NCBI RefSeq assembly: GCF_030954495.1
Contig: NZ_JAVHUW010000075.1
Span: 1-50,412, forward strand
Direction: 5' to 3'
From: Candidatus Desulfosporosinus nitrosoreducens
GTDB taxonomy: Bacteria > Bacillota > Desulfitobacteriia > Desulfitobacteriales > Desulfitobacteriaceae
Length of the DNA: 50,412 nucleotides
The position numbers were made by a program, and so were the translations under genes. Below are positions 8,096 through 15,109 of this stretch, in pieces; the first letter of the stretch is position 1, and every line of letters starts with the position of its first letter. The notes under the pieces are model-generated. The model searched no databases and had not been told where the DNA came from. It worked only from the letters and a program-made list of their open reading frames with translations.

Positions 8096-8115
8096 CGCCG
8101 GGTTTAAGCCCGGCG
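8096..8115. other. GC-rich stem-loop after the DUF134 gene
   Basis: CGCCGGG / CCCGGCG with a six-base loop lies about 30 bases downstream of the stop. No T-run follows, so a terminator function is only possible. Confidence 0.4.
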
Positions 8116-8149
8116 CCTTGACAGTGAGTTGCTTTCGGCCAGGGAAATT

Positions 8150-8389
8150 TTAGGCTCCCGCTGGGTCGTATAAATCCTCCGTTGTCGTATTGATTATTCC
8201 GGCATCCCGCTTGGAAACCAGTTCACCGCCGGGGCTAAGAAAGATGTTTCTCGCGATGATGAGGTCCATGGCGGCTTCAATCTCGGCTGCTGTTATGCCC
8301 TCCTTTGGCTGGGGCAAGGTAATAGTTACGGCATTACCTGAGGCGTTGCTGAAGCTCAGGCGCAAAACTTTTTTAGTTGAGACTGCCAT
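8150..8389 (-). CDS. DUF2922 family small protein
   Basis: A 79-residue protein (MAVSTKKVLRLSFSNASGNAV..., ending DLYDPAGA) with the pattern of the DUF2922 family, small Firmicute proteins of unknown function. The ribosome-binding site AGGAGG is 7 bases upstream of ATG. It lies 22 bases downstream of the DUF1659 gene on the same strand, the usual partner of this family, so the two are co-transcribed. There is no signal peptide. Confidence 0.85.
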   Translation of the reverse strand: MAVSTKKVLRLSFSNASGNAVTITLPQPKEGITAAEIEAAMDLIIARNIFLSPGGELVSKRDAGIINTTTEDLYDPAGA

Positions 8390-8411
8390 ATTTGTTCCTC
8401 CTATTCTGCTG

Positions 8412-8633
8412 CTATTCGCTCAAGTCGAAGCGACTGTCCCGGCGGACCCCGATTAAGGGATAGTCCTGAAGCCCATAAAGGGCGACGGCCACGTCATAAA
8501 CGTCCTGGTCGGAACTGCTTGACTTTACATTGGGGAAACTGCGCTGACTGAGTTTTGGTGAGCCTTGAGCAGTCAATCCAACCTGATAGGTGACGACCAT
8601 GACCGAATCTTTGGCGTTGCTAGTTACCGCCAT
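8412..8633 (-). CDS. DUF1659 family small protein
   Basis: A 73-residue protein (MAVTSNAKDSVMVVTYQ ... DVYDVAVALYGLQDYPLIGVRR) fitting the DUF1659 family, whose function is unknown. AAAGGGG lies upstream of the start. The gene pairs with the DUF2922 gene downstream, and both share an N-terminal MAV(S/T) start. Confidence 0.85.
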   Translation of the reverse strand: MAVTSNAKDSVMVVTYQVGLTAQGSPKLSQRSFPNVKSSSSDQDVYDVAVALYGLQDYPLIGVRRDSRFDLSE

Positions 8634-8846
8634 TTAAAATAACCCCTTTCTAATACTATTGGACAGATTCTCGCTGCCAAATGCCGCTTTAACTGGCTGT
8701 TGGCAATGACAAGGGGGTATACGGCCTTTAGAACCGGCGGAGATAGTGGTGAGCGACACTTTGTCCGAGAATGCTTGTCCTAATTCCAGTATATTGACTG
8801 GGCGAAATTCCGTCACAACCCGGGGGAAGAGTGGGAATAGAATCAC
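8634..8846 (-). CDS. Possible small protein upstream of DUF1659
   Basis: A 70-codon frame starts at a GTG and ends exactly one base before the DUF1659 start, filling the gap to the Xre gene. The translation (FPRVVTEFRPVNILELGQAFSDKVSL...) is not low-complexity, but the ribosome-binding site is weak and I recognise no family. It could be a real first gene of the small operon or chance. Confidence 0.3.
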   Translation of the reverse strand: MILFPLFPRVVTEFRPVNILELGQAFSDKVSLTTISAGSKGRIPPCHCQQPVKAAFGSENLSNSIRKGLF

Positions 8847-8858
8847 ACCTAGGTAAGA

Positions 8859-9074
8859 CTAATCGATGAAGTCCGACCACTCGCCGCCAACGGCTTCGGC
8901 AATCCGCTTGGCCCAGGAAGGGCTCATCTGACGTTTTCCCCGTTCCAAATCACTGATAATATTGGCGGGGATTCCGGTGATTTCAGCTAACTCTTTTTGA
9001 GTTCCAATGTGCGCTTCAAGGCGCGCTTTTCTCACTTTTCGACCAGCATAATTTATTTGGCTTCTTTTTTGCAA
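8859..9074 (-). CDS. Xre-family helix-turn-helix regulator
   Basis: A 71-residue single-domain protein with a Cro/CI-type helix-turn-helix (TQKELAEITGIPANIISDLERGKRQMSP, residues about 25-52) and little else. The start is TTG 9074 with GGAGG upstream. It lies on the same strand as the DUF1659/DUF2922 genes and may regulate them. Confidence 0.85.
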   Translation of the reverse strand: MQKRSQINYAGRKVRKARLEAHIGTQKELAEITGIPANIISDLERGKRQMSPSWAKRIAEAVGGEWSDFID

Positions 9075-9366
9075 AATTCAAATCCTCCGTTTCTAAGTTA
9101 TAATTTACGGGGATAATTAGGATTTTCTCAAGCCTTCCCTGGGAATAGAGGAACACCGTATTGTTTAATCCGTACCTATTATATGGACTTGCCCTCTGAG
9201 ACGTTCTGGATGGCTAGATATCTGTCGACAGTTTATTTCCACGAAAATTATTGGCTCAGGCACTTTTGCACAATATTTTTGGAAGGACTTTTCCGACCGG
9301 CATTGTTGCGGCAACTATTACCAGGCAAACTTGCCAGGGACCTTGCGCAAAAGTTCATTTTAGGTC

Positions 9367-9429
9367 TTGACAGGTGCCCTAAACAGAGGTAAGTTTAGTT
9401 ATGCTTGCAAACAATATGCATGCGAACGG
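9367..9429 (+). promoter_or_regulatory. Promoter and direct-repeat operator of the efflux operon
   Basis: TTGACA (9367), 17 bases, TAAGTT (9390) make a plausible sigma-A promoter. Just downstream, at the expected transcription start, two tandem 15-base units TATGCTTGCAAACAA (9400) and TATGCATGCGAACGG (9415) match in 11 of 15 positions. They are a candidate site for the MarR protein of this operon. The rest of 9075-9366 shows no convincing gene. Confidence 0.5.
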
Positions 9430-9457
9430 TTGCAGTACAAACACAAGGAGGATTGGA

Positions 9458-10432
9458 ATGAAAAGGGTTATTTTAGTCATGCTAGCTATAGCTGTTGGTC
9501 TGACCGGCTGCGGTACGGCAGGGGCTGGCCCGGCAAGCGAGCAAACAAGTGCCAGTGTTCAGACGGGTAAACCGGTTTTTGTGATGGCCGGGATTCTTGA
9601 CGCCAATGATAAGGCTCAGATCACCTCAAAAATTGCGGCTAAGGTTGCCAGCATCTCCGTGGATGTCGGTTCGGTGGTAAAAAAAGGGGATACGCTGATT
9701 ACGCTGGATACCAAGGATATCGAAAATCAAGTGGCTCAGGCTCAGGCTGCGGTGGATACGGCTCAAGCCAATTTAGTCAAGACTCAGGTCGGAGCGCGTC
9801 CTGAACAGATAGCTCAAGCTCAGGCTCAGTTGGACGCCGCTAAAACTGCTTATACGAACGCTCAAACGAATTATGACCGCAATCAGCAGCTCGCTTCTGC
9901 CGGTGCGCTCTCGCAAGCCCAGCTGGAAGCGTCTCAAACTCAGTTGTCGGCTGCTCAGGCCCAGTACAACTCGGCTCAGGATTCTCTGAATATGTTGACT
10001 AAAGGGGAAACCCAGGAAACCATCAACGTTTTGCAAGCCCAGGTCAAACAGGCTCAAGCCGCTTTGGACTTGGCCAAAACCCAGCTTGACAATGGGACGA
10101 TTGTCTCGCCGATTTCCGGTACTGTTAGTGCAAAAAATATCAATATTGGAGAGTTAGCCTCTCCCGGAGTGGCTTTGCTTTCCGTTGTCAATGACGACTC
10201 CTTATTTATTAGCGCTTCGTTGCCAGCCGGACTTGTAGGAAGTGTAAAGGCCGGTCAGGAGGTTGTAGTGAGAGTCTCCGAAATTCCGGATAAAGATTTT
10301 ACTGGGGAAGTAATTTCGGTTGATCCGGTGATTGATTCCCGGAGCACAAGCGTTCTGGCCAAAATTCAGATTACGAATCCGGATCCTGGTTTAAAGCCTG
10401 GCATGCTGGCGGAAATAGGCCTTAAAAAGTAA
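9458..10432 (+). CDS. Lipoprotein membrane-fusion adaptor (HlyD family) with long coiled coil
   Basis: A 324-residue protein with a lipobox (VGLTGCG, Cys about residue 18), so it is anchored outside the membrane. It has a split biotinyl-lipoyl domain (KIAAKVASISVDVGSVVKKGDTL and IVSPISGTVSAKNINIGELASPG). Between the halves runs a long Gln/Ala heptad region (AQAQAAVDTAQANLVKTQ and onward, residues about 90-205) forming the alpha-helical hairpin. A beta-barrel domain ends the protein. Start ATG 9458 is chosen for AAGGAGG 7 bases upstream and the clear signal sequence; the upstream ATG at 9401 lies in the promoter region. It is the first gene of an operon with a second adaptor, an EmrB-type pump and a MarR regulator. 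Confidence 0.9.
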   Translation: MKRVILVMLAIAVGLTGCGTAGAGPASEQTSASVQTGKPVFVMAGILDANDKAQITSKIAAKVASISVDVGSVVKKGDTLITLDTKDIENQVAQAQAAVDTAQANLVKTQVGARPEQIAQAQAQLDAAKTAYTNAQTNYDRNQQLASAGALSQAQLEASQTQLSAAQAQYNSAQDSLNMLTKGETQETINVLQAQVKQAQAALDLAKTQLDNGTIVSPISGTVSAKNINIGELASPGVALLSVVNDDSLFISASLPAGLVGSVKAGQEVVVRVSEIPDKDFTGEVISVDPVIDSRSTSVLAKIQITNPDPGLKPGMLAEIGLKK

Positions 10433-10449
10433 GGAGAGGCGAGAAAATT

Positions 10450-11100
10450 ATGGAAAAGCGTAAAAAGTTAATATACTTAATTCTTGCGGTAATGGTCATA
10501 GCATTTGCCGGTATCGGAGGATATTACTGGTATCAAAATACGTATTATGTTTCTACGGACGATGCTACGGTGGAAAGCGACATCGTCAATGTCGGTCCTC
10601 AGATTTCCGGGAAGCTTCTGGAATTAGACGTTGATGAAGGGGATACGGTTGTCAAGGATCAAATTATCGGCCGCCAGGGCTTGGACAATCCTCAAGAAAC
10701 CAACATTGATCAAACCGTTCTTAGAGCTCCGATTAACGGAATCGTGATTAAAAAGCAGGGAACAGTGGGAGAGATCATTTCCCCGGGACAAACGGTGGCC
10801 ATGCTTATTGATCCTACGAAACTGTATATTACGGCGAACATTGAGGAAACAGAACTCGGCAGAGTTAAGCAGGGTCAAAAAGTAGATATTACCATTGACC
10901 AATTCGGGGGTAAAGTATTTACGGGCAAGGTTAAATACGTTGGGCAGGCTTCCAATTCCACCTTTGCTTTGCTGCCGACGTCCACAAGCGGCACGTTTAC
11001 CAAAGTTGTGCAAAGGATACCGGTCAAAATCGAATTTGATAAAGTGGATACGTCTTTGCTGCCGGGTACGAATGCTGTTGTGAATATTCACATAAAGTGA
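10450..11100 (+). CDS. EmrA/HlyD-type adaptor lacking the coiled-coil hairpin
   Basis: A 216-residue protein with one N-terminal membrane anchor (LIYLILAVMVIAFAGIGGYYWY). Next comes the HlyD start (YYVSTDDATVESDIVNVGPQ, as in EmrA), a lipoyl domain (GKLLELDVDEGDTV joined directly to TVLRAPINGIVIKKQGTVGE) and a beta-barrel ending in PGTNAVVNIHI. The region between the lipoyl halves is only about 20 residues, so the usual helical hairpin is missing. It follows the lipoprotein adaptor by 17 bases and precedes the pump by 14. The two adaptors may act together, one giving the hairpin and the other the pump contact. Confidence 0.88.
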   Translation: MEKRKKLIYLILAVMVIAFAGIGGYYWYQNTYYVSTDDATVESDIVNVGPQISGKLLELDVDEGDTVVKDQIIGRQGLDNPQETNIDQTVLRAPINGIVIKKQGTVGEIISPGQTVAMLIDPTKLYITANIEETELGRVKQGQKVDITIDQFGGKVFTGKVKYVGQASNSTFALLPTSTSGTFTKVVQRIPVKIEFDKVDTSLLPGTNAVVNIHIK

Positions 11101-11114
11101 TGAGGTGAAGGATT

Positions 11115-12740
11115 ATGACAGAACATCACCCAACAGAAGGCGCAGGTGACGGGGCGTACAAGTGGCTTGCCTTGTTTGTGGTTGTCATAGGTACTTTCAT
11201 GGTTATGTTGGACAGCAGTATCGTTAATATCGCCATTCCCAAAATGATGAGTGTTTTCGGCGCGGATTTGGATTCCATCAAGTGGGTATTAACGGGTTAC
11301 ACATTAACGATGGGCGCCATTGTGCCTATAACAGGTTTTTTAAGCGATACCATTGGCATCAAGAAGCTCTTTATGTTTGCCTTGTCCTGTTTCACGGTAG
11401 GTTCTTTCCTGTGCGGCTTTGCTTGGAGTAATAACGTAATGGTCGCCTTCAGGGTTATCCAGGCAATCGGCGGCGGAGCGATTATGCCGGTCGGGATGGC
11501 CTATATTATGCAGATTTTTGAGGTCCACGAGCGCGGCAAAGCCCTGGGTTTCTGGGGGATCGCCTCTATGGCTGCTCCGGCTATTGGGCCGACTCTGGGA
11601 GGATATATTATTCAAGCCATGGATTGGCGGTTTATTTTCTATGTCAATGTGCCCATTGGCATCTTCGGAGTTCTGTTTGCCAGCATTTTGCTCAAAGATC
11701 CGCCGCTTAAGCCTTATAAAGGAAATTTTGATTTTATCGGCTTTTTTTCTTCGATAGTGGGGATTGTAAGTCTCTTGTATGTGCTCGGCGAAGCGGATTC
11801 CATTGACTGGGGAAATATTAAATTTCCGTTGTTAATCGCTTTAGGTTGTTTCAGTCTGTTGATCTTCATCGTTAATGAATTGATGCATCCCGATCCTTTG
11901 CTGGAATTGCGGGTTTTTAAAATCTATGATTTTTCGCTCAGTCAATTGATCACTACAATCACGATGCTGGCTTTAATGGGCGGCGTCTACGTGCTTCCGT
12001 TGTTCTTACAAAATTTAAGAGGGTATACGGCCATGGAGACAGGATTGATCCTGTTCCCGTCAGCCATTGCCTCCGGGCTGATGATGCCCGTCAGCGGTGC
12101 TGTTTTTGACAGGTTCGGAGCAAAAGTAGTAACCATTCCCGGACTTTTGGTTGTGGCCTTTGCTACCTATAAAATGTCTCAATTTAACATGGATACACCG
12201 TCAACAACCATTACTTTTATTGCAACAATTAGGGGTCTTGGGCTGGGTCTGTCCATGATGCCTGTCAATACGGCTGCTATGAATGCCGTACCGAGACATT
12301 TGTACGCTAAGGCGACGGCACTGTCGACCACGGTTCGAAGTATCACCCAGGCTATGGCGATTACCTTCATGACCACCATTATATCAACTAAGTCAAATTA
12401 CAATTATGCCAGACTTGCCGAGCAGGTTACGTCCTTTAATCAGACTTCCAATTATGTAGTTAAAGCTTTACAAGGCCTCTTTATGAGTTCGGGGCAATCT
12501 CAAGGAGATGCCCAGGGATCAGCTTTTGCAACTCTTGGACAGCTGATTTATGGTCAGGCTTACATGGATGCGATGAATTACGCCATTGCGGTCACGGTTC
12601 CGGCGATTTTAATTGCCGTTGCTTTGGTTTTCCTGATGAGACCCAAGAAAGCGACTGTCAAGAACAAGCCCAATACTAGTTTAGAAGGAGAGAAGGTAGC
12701 CAATGAACCAGAAGCTGGATTCGCAGGCTTTATGGAGTAA
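11115..12740 (+). CDS. DHA2-family drug:H+ antiporter (EmrB/QacA type)
   Basis: A 541-residue multi-pass protein of the 14-helix DHA2 family. The first helix carries the family motif LDSSIVNIAIPKM. The second region has the loop GFLSDTIGIKKLF. Motif C-like glycines (GFWGIASMAAPAIGPTLGGYII, residues about 140-160) mark an exporter. The substrate is unknown, probably amphipathic drugs or metabolites. The 3' end overlaps the marR gene by 38 bases in another frame, so the two are translated from one message. The two upstream adaptors are its likely partners. Confidence 0.92.
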   Translation: MTEHHPTEGAGDGAYKWLALFVVVIGTFMVMLDSSIVNIAIPKMMSVFGADLDSIKWVLTGYTLTMGAIVPITGFLSDTIGIKKLFMFALSCFTVGSFLCGFAWSNNVMVAFRVIQAIGGGAIMPVGMAYIMQIFEVHERGKALGFWGIASMAAPAIGPTLGGYIIQAMDWRFIFYVNVPIGIFGVLFASILLKDPPLKPYKGNFDFIGFFSSIVGIVSLLYVLGEADSIDWGNIKFPLLIALGCFSLLIFIVNELMHPDPLLELRVFKIYDFSLSQLITTITMLALMGGVYVLPLFLQNLRGYTAMETGLILFPSAIASGLMMPVSGAVFDRFGAKVVTIPGLLVVAFATYKMSQFNMDTPSTTITFIATIRGLGLGLSMMPVNTAAMNAVPRHLYAKATALSTTVRSITQAMAITFMTTIISTKSNYNYARLAEQVTSFNQTSNYVVKALQGLFMSSGQSQGDAQGSAFATLGQLIYGQAYMDAMNYAIAVTVPAILIAVALVFLMRPKKATVKNKPNTSLEGEKVANEPEAGFAGFME

Positions 12741-13191
12741 CCCTTCTGAGCAACTTGTCTTTCTCTTCAAAGCTGTTCAAAAGATCTATCGGGACCAGGT
12801 TTGTGAAAAGTCCAAGCAGTATGGCTTCACCGGACCGCAGGTCGGTTTGATCCTCGCTCTGAGCAAGCATCCCTATATAACTTTAAATGAATTAAGCGAG
12901 TGTATAGGGTTGTCCAAGAGCACCGTTTCCGGGATTGTCAACCGTTTAGTTAATCAAGGAGTCGTCATCCGGGAAATTCCCGAAAACAACCGCAGGATTG
13001 TTCGGCTATCTTTGACACCGGAATTTCAAAAGAACAATGTCATTACGGAACTAATCAACAATTATATTGCCGACGCTCTTAAAGCAGCTAATGAAGAGGA
13101 TCTCCAGAAAATAATTACCGGGCTGGAGATCTTGTATGAGCTTTTAAGCCAAGGCGGCGATTTGTTAAACAAAGATAATGATCTCCTGTAA
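12703..13191 (+). CDS. MarR-family transcriptional regulator of the efflux operon
   Basis: A 162-residue protein with a winged helix (ITLNELSECIGLSKSTVSGIV, NRLVNQGVVIREIPENNRRI, wing RRIVRLSLT), typical of MarR. The start overlaps the end of the pump gene. GAAGGAG lies upstream. As last gene of the operon it probably represses its own promoter, perhaps at the tandem repeats at 9400-9429, and is released by pump substrates. This is inference from arrangement. A weak AT stem (13192-13211) follows. Confidence 0.9.
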   Translation: MNQKLDSQALWSNPSEQLVFLFKAVQKIYRDQVCEKSKQYGFTGPQVGLILALSKHPYITLNELSECIGLSKSTVSGIVNRLVNQGVVIREIPENNRRIVRLSLTPEFQKNNVITELINNYIADALKAANEEDLQKIITGLEILYELLSQGGDLLNKDNDLL

Positions 13192-13222
13192 TAAAACAAG
13201 ATCGTGTTTTAGTAAATTATGT

Positions 13223-13251
13223 TTGCAAATAAAGCTGCTAAATGCTACAAT
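13223..13251 (+). promoter_or_regulatory. Promoter of the rplU operon
   Basis: TTGCAA (13223), exactly 17 bases, TACAAT (13246). The start is predicted near 13258, just before the L21 leader. Confidence 0.75.
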
Positions 13252-13257
13252 AACTAA

Positions 13258-13357
13258 ATGTGGTGACTTCTCACCGCAACCGCTCGAATCAGGTGTCAAC
13301 GAGGTTTTTTACTTCTTAAAAAACCGACCTGCAATGGCGAGTCTAGGATATGGGAGG
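13258..13357 (+). ncRNA. Ribosomal protein L21 leader (autoregulatory mRNA element)
   Basis: The sequence between the promoter and rplU has the features I know from the Firmicute L21 leader: CTTCTCACCGCAACCGCTCG near the 5' end, AACGAGGTTTTTT pairing with a downstream AAAAAACC, and a final GCGAGTCTAGGATATGGGAG at the ribosome-binding site. L21 or its operon product is thought to bind it and control expression. Confidence 0.8.
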
Positions 13358-13364
13358 TGTAGAT

Positions 13365-13676
13365 ATGTACGCAGTGATTGAAACCGGTGGAAAACAATTC
13401 CGCGTCCAAGAAGGGGACGAGATTCTCGTTGAAAAATTAGACGCCAATGTTGGAGATACCGTGACGATTGACAAAGTTCTTCTCTTGGAAAAAGAGGGTG
13501 TTGTCAAGGTGGGGACCCCTGCTGTAGCAGGTGCCAGCGCAGTGCTTAAAGTTGTGGAGCACGGCAAAGGGGTGAAGGTTATTGTCTTTAAATACAAGGC
13601 TAAGAAAAACTACCGTCGTAAACAAGGACATCGTCAACCTTACACAAAAGTTCTTGTCGAAGCACTCCAAGCGTAA
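13365..13676 (+). CDS. rplU: 50S ribosomal protein L21
   Basis: 103 residues, MYAVIETGGKQFRVQEGDE... to TKVLVEALQA, the full-length bacterial L21 with the RRKQGHRQPYTK signature near the C-terminus. Start ATG 13365 follows GGGAGG at 7 bases. The upstream frame extension belongs to the leader. First gene of rplU-prp-rpmA. Confidence 0.97.
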   Translation: MYAVIETGGKQFRVQEGDEILVEKLDANVGDTVTIDKVLLLEKEGVVKVGTPAVAGASAVLKVVEHGKGVKVIVFKYKAKKNYRRKQGHRQPYTKVLVEALQA

Positions 13677-14028
13677 AGGACCGGATGGGATTCGTTTCTT
13701 AGTATGGACGGATGAACTGGGACGGATTCGAAGTTTTGAGTTGTCCGGTCATGCCGGATATGCGGAAGCGGGTCAGGATATTGTCTGTGCGGGCGTTTCT
13801 GCCTTGGGTATCGCGGCAGTCAATGGACTGGAACATTTTCTCTCGCAGGCTCCCCAAGTTCAGGAAGAGGAGGGTTTTCTCTCTTGTCTGCTTGCAGAAG
13901 TTTCCGAGCAGGAAGTGGATCAGGCCCAGTGGATTTTGCAAACGCTAAAGCTTGGTATTGAACAGATAGAATCGGTTTATGGACCGGCGTATATAGTTAT
14001 TGATCAAAGGAGGTGGACTCCATGTTAA
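13654..14028 (+). CDS. prp: Ribosomal-processing cysteine protease Prp (start uncertain)
   Basis: Prp cuts the N-terminal extension from ribosomal protein L27 in Firmicutes. The frame has FELSGHAGYAEAGQDIVCAGVSAL with the catalytic His and Cys in the expected GHA and DIVCA motifs. Homologues usually begin near MIRFxVWxDE. Here that point reads GGG ATT CGT TTC with no ATG or GTG. The nearest usable codon is TTG 13654, which overlaps rplU and has no ribosome-binding site. An ATT at 13690 sits 9 bases after AAAGGA, in the expected place for a start. The gene lies between rplU and rpmA, its standard position. Confidence 0.88.
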   Translation: MSKHSKRKGPDGIRFLVWTDELGRIRSFELSGHAGYAEAGQDIVCAGVSALGIAAVNGLEHFLSQAPQVQEEEGFLSCLLAEVSEQEVDQAQWILQTLKLGIEQIESVYGPAYIVIDQRRWTPC

Positions 14029-14327
14029 ACATGAATCTGCAACTCTTCGCTCACAAAAAAGGGGTGGGTAGTTCTCGCAACGGTCGGGACAGCAATGCGC
14101 AGCGTCTTGGCTTGAAGCGCGGTGACGGTCAATTTGTCAAGGCTGGAACGATTATTGTGCGCCAGCGGGGAACGAAGTTTCATCCCGCTAAAAATTGCGG
14201 TCTTGGTAAAGATGATACTTTATTTGCTCTGATCGACGGATACGTTAAATTTGAGCATAAAGACAGGAATCGCAAACAAGTAAGTGTTTATGCTGAACGC
14301 AAAGTACCGGCGGCTATTGCCCAATAA
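14022..14327 (+). CDS. rpmA: 50S ribosomal protein L27 with Prp-cleavable leader
   Basis: 101 residues beginning MLNMNLQLFAHKKGVGSSRNG. The short extension with LQLF before AHKK is the Prp cleavage site known in Firmicutes; cutting after Phe exposes the mature N-terminus needed at the ribosome. The start ATG 14022 follows AAAGGAGG and overlaps the end of prp by 7 bases. A strong terminator follows. Confidence 0.97.
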   Translation: MLNMNLQLFAHKKGVGSSRNGRDSNAQRLGLKRGDGQFVKAGTIIVRQRGTKFHPAKNCGLGKDDTLFALIDGYVKFEHKDRNRKQVSVYAERKVPAAIAQ

Positions 14328-14342
14328 GCAGCTTTCTTTACG

Positions 14343-14368
14343 CCCCTGGGTTTTCCCCAGGGGTTTTT
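14343..14368 (+). terminator. Rho-independent terminator after rpmA
   Basis: CCCCTGGG / CCCAGGGG with a short loop followed by five T. It lies 16 bases after the rpmA stop. Confidence 0.95.
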
Positions 14369-14442
14369 CGTGTATCTACAGAGCAATCGTTTGTATCTTA
14401 GAAAATAATGGAAAACACTAGAGTTTTCCAATGAGGGGAACG

Positions 14443-14958
14443 ATGACAATGTCAGATCTCGAACATAATTTGTTGGCGGATATGCTGCAATGGTACCGTC
14501 TTCAAAGGCACGATTTTTTAAATCATTGGCAGGTTGTAATGGGCAATCTTCAGCTTCAGCAGCCTGAGAAGGCTTTCGCTTATATGCGTGAATTAATCAG
14601 GCCTCATGAGGAGCAAAAGATTAGTCAAATCCCGGTCCCTGTACTCTCCGCGCTTCTGCTCGGCTGGGTTATTCGTCTCGGGCAGATGGATGTCGTTACT
14701 ACTTTAGATTACCCTGAAGAGATGAAACTGGAAGATTTTTGGCGGGATCATTGGCGGGGAGAATACGGAGAGGGCTTATCCGGGTACACTAGAGAATGTT
14801 TGAAGCTTTCTGAAGGCTATAAGGGATTCTCTGATTTAAGCTCCGAAGTGTATTTATTTGATGAACCGGAAGGTTTTTCTTGTCAATTTATTTTAGAGAA
14901 TGAAGAAAAGGTGCTTATTGATAAGACGGTTCGCTTTACGCGAGAGCTGTCGGAGTAA
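14443..14958 (+). CDS. Spo0B-domain protein (sporulation phosphorelay type)
   Basis: A 171-residue protein whose N-terminal helices carry LQRHDFLNHWQVVMGNLQLQ, the Spo0B four-helix-bundle motif with the phospho-acceptor His at residue 23. Spo0B passes phosphate between Spo0F and Spo0A in Bacillus; in Clostridia the domain is found at this locus with less certain function. The C-terminal part is divergent. Its position between rpmA and obg matches spo0B in Bacillus. The start ATG 14443 is chosen because GAGGGG lies just upstream; an ATG at 14431 has none. A 7-base inverted repeat (GGAAAAC/GTTTTCC) precedes it. Confidence 0.8.
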   Translation: MTMSDLEHNLLADMLQWYRLQRHDFLNHWQVVMGNLQLQQPEKAFAYMRELIRPHEEQKISQIPVPVLSALLLGWVIRLGQMDVVTTLDYPEEMKLEDFWRDHWRGEYGEGLSGYTRECLKLSEGYKGFSDLSSEVYLFDEPEGFSCQFILENEEKVLIDKTVRFTRELSE

Positions 14959-15109
14959 CTAGTTATTTATTTTGAAATCATTCATTTAGAATAATCTGTG
15001 ACTTTCAAATTGGGAAAGTCCTTTGCAGCCAACTTGTGTGAAATAATGGAAAAGTATTTATCAATGGCTGTTATATTGGGAGTTAATTTAGGATACGAGG
15101 AGAATGGGT

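Noticed and set aside
9183..9392. 69-codon frame before the efflux operon
   Set aside because: Overlaps the likely promoter, has no ribosome-binding site and no family.
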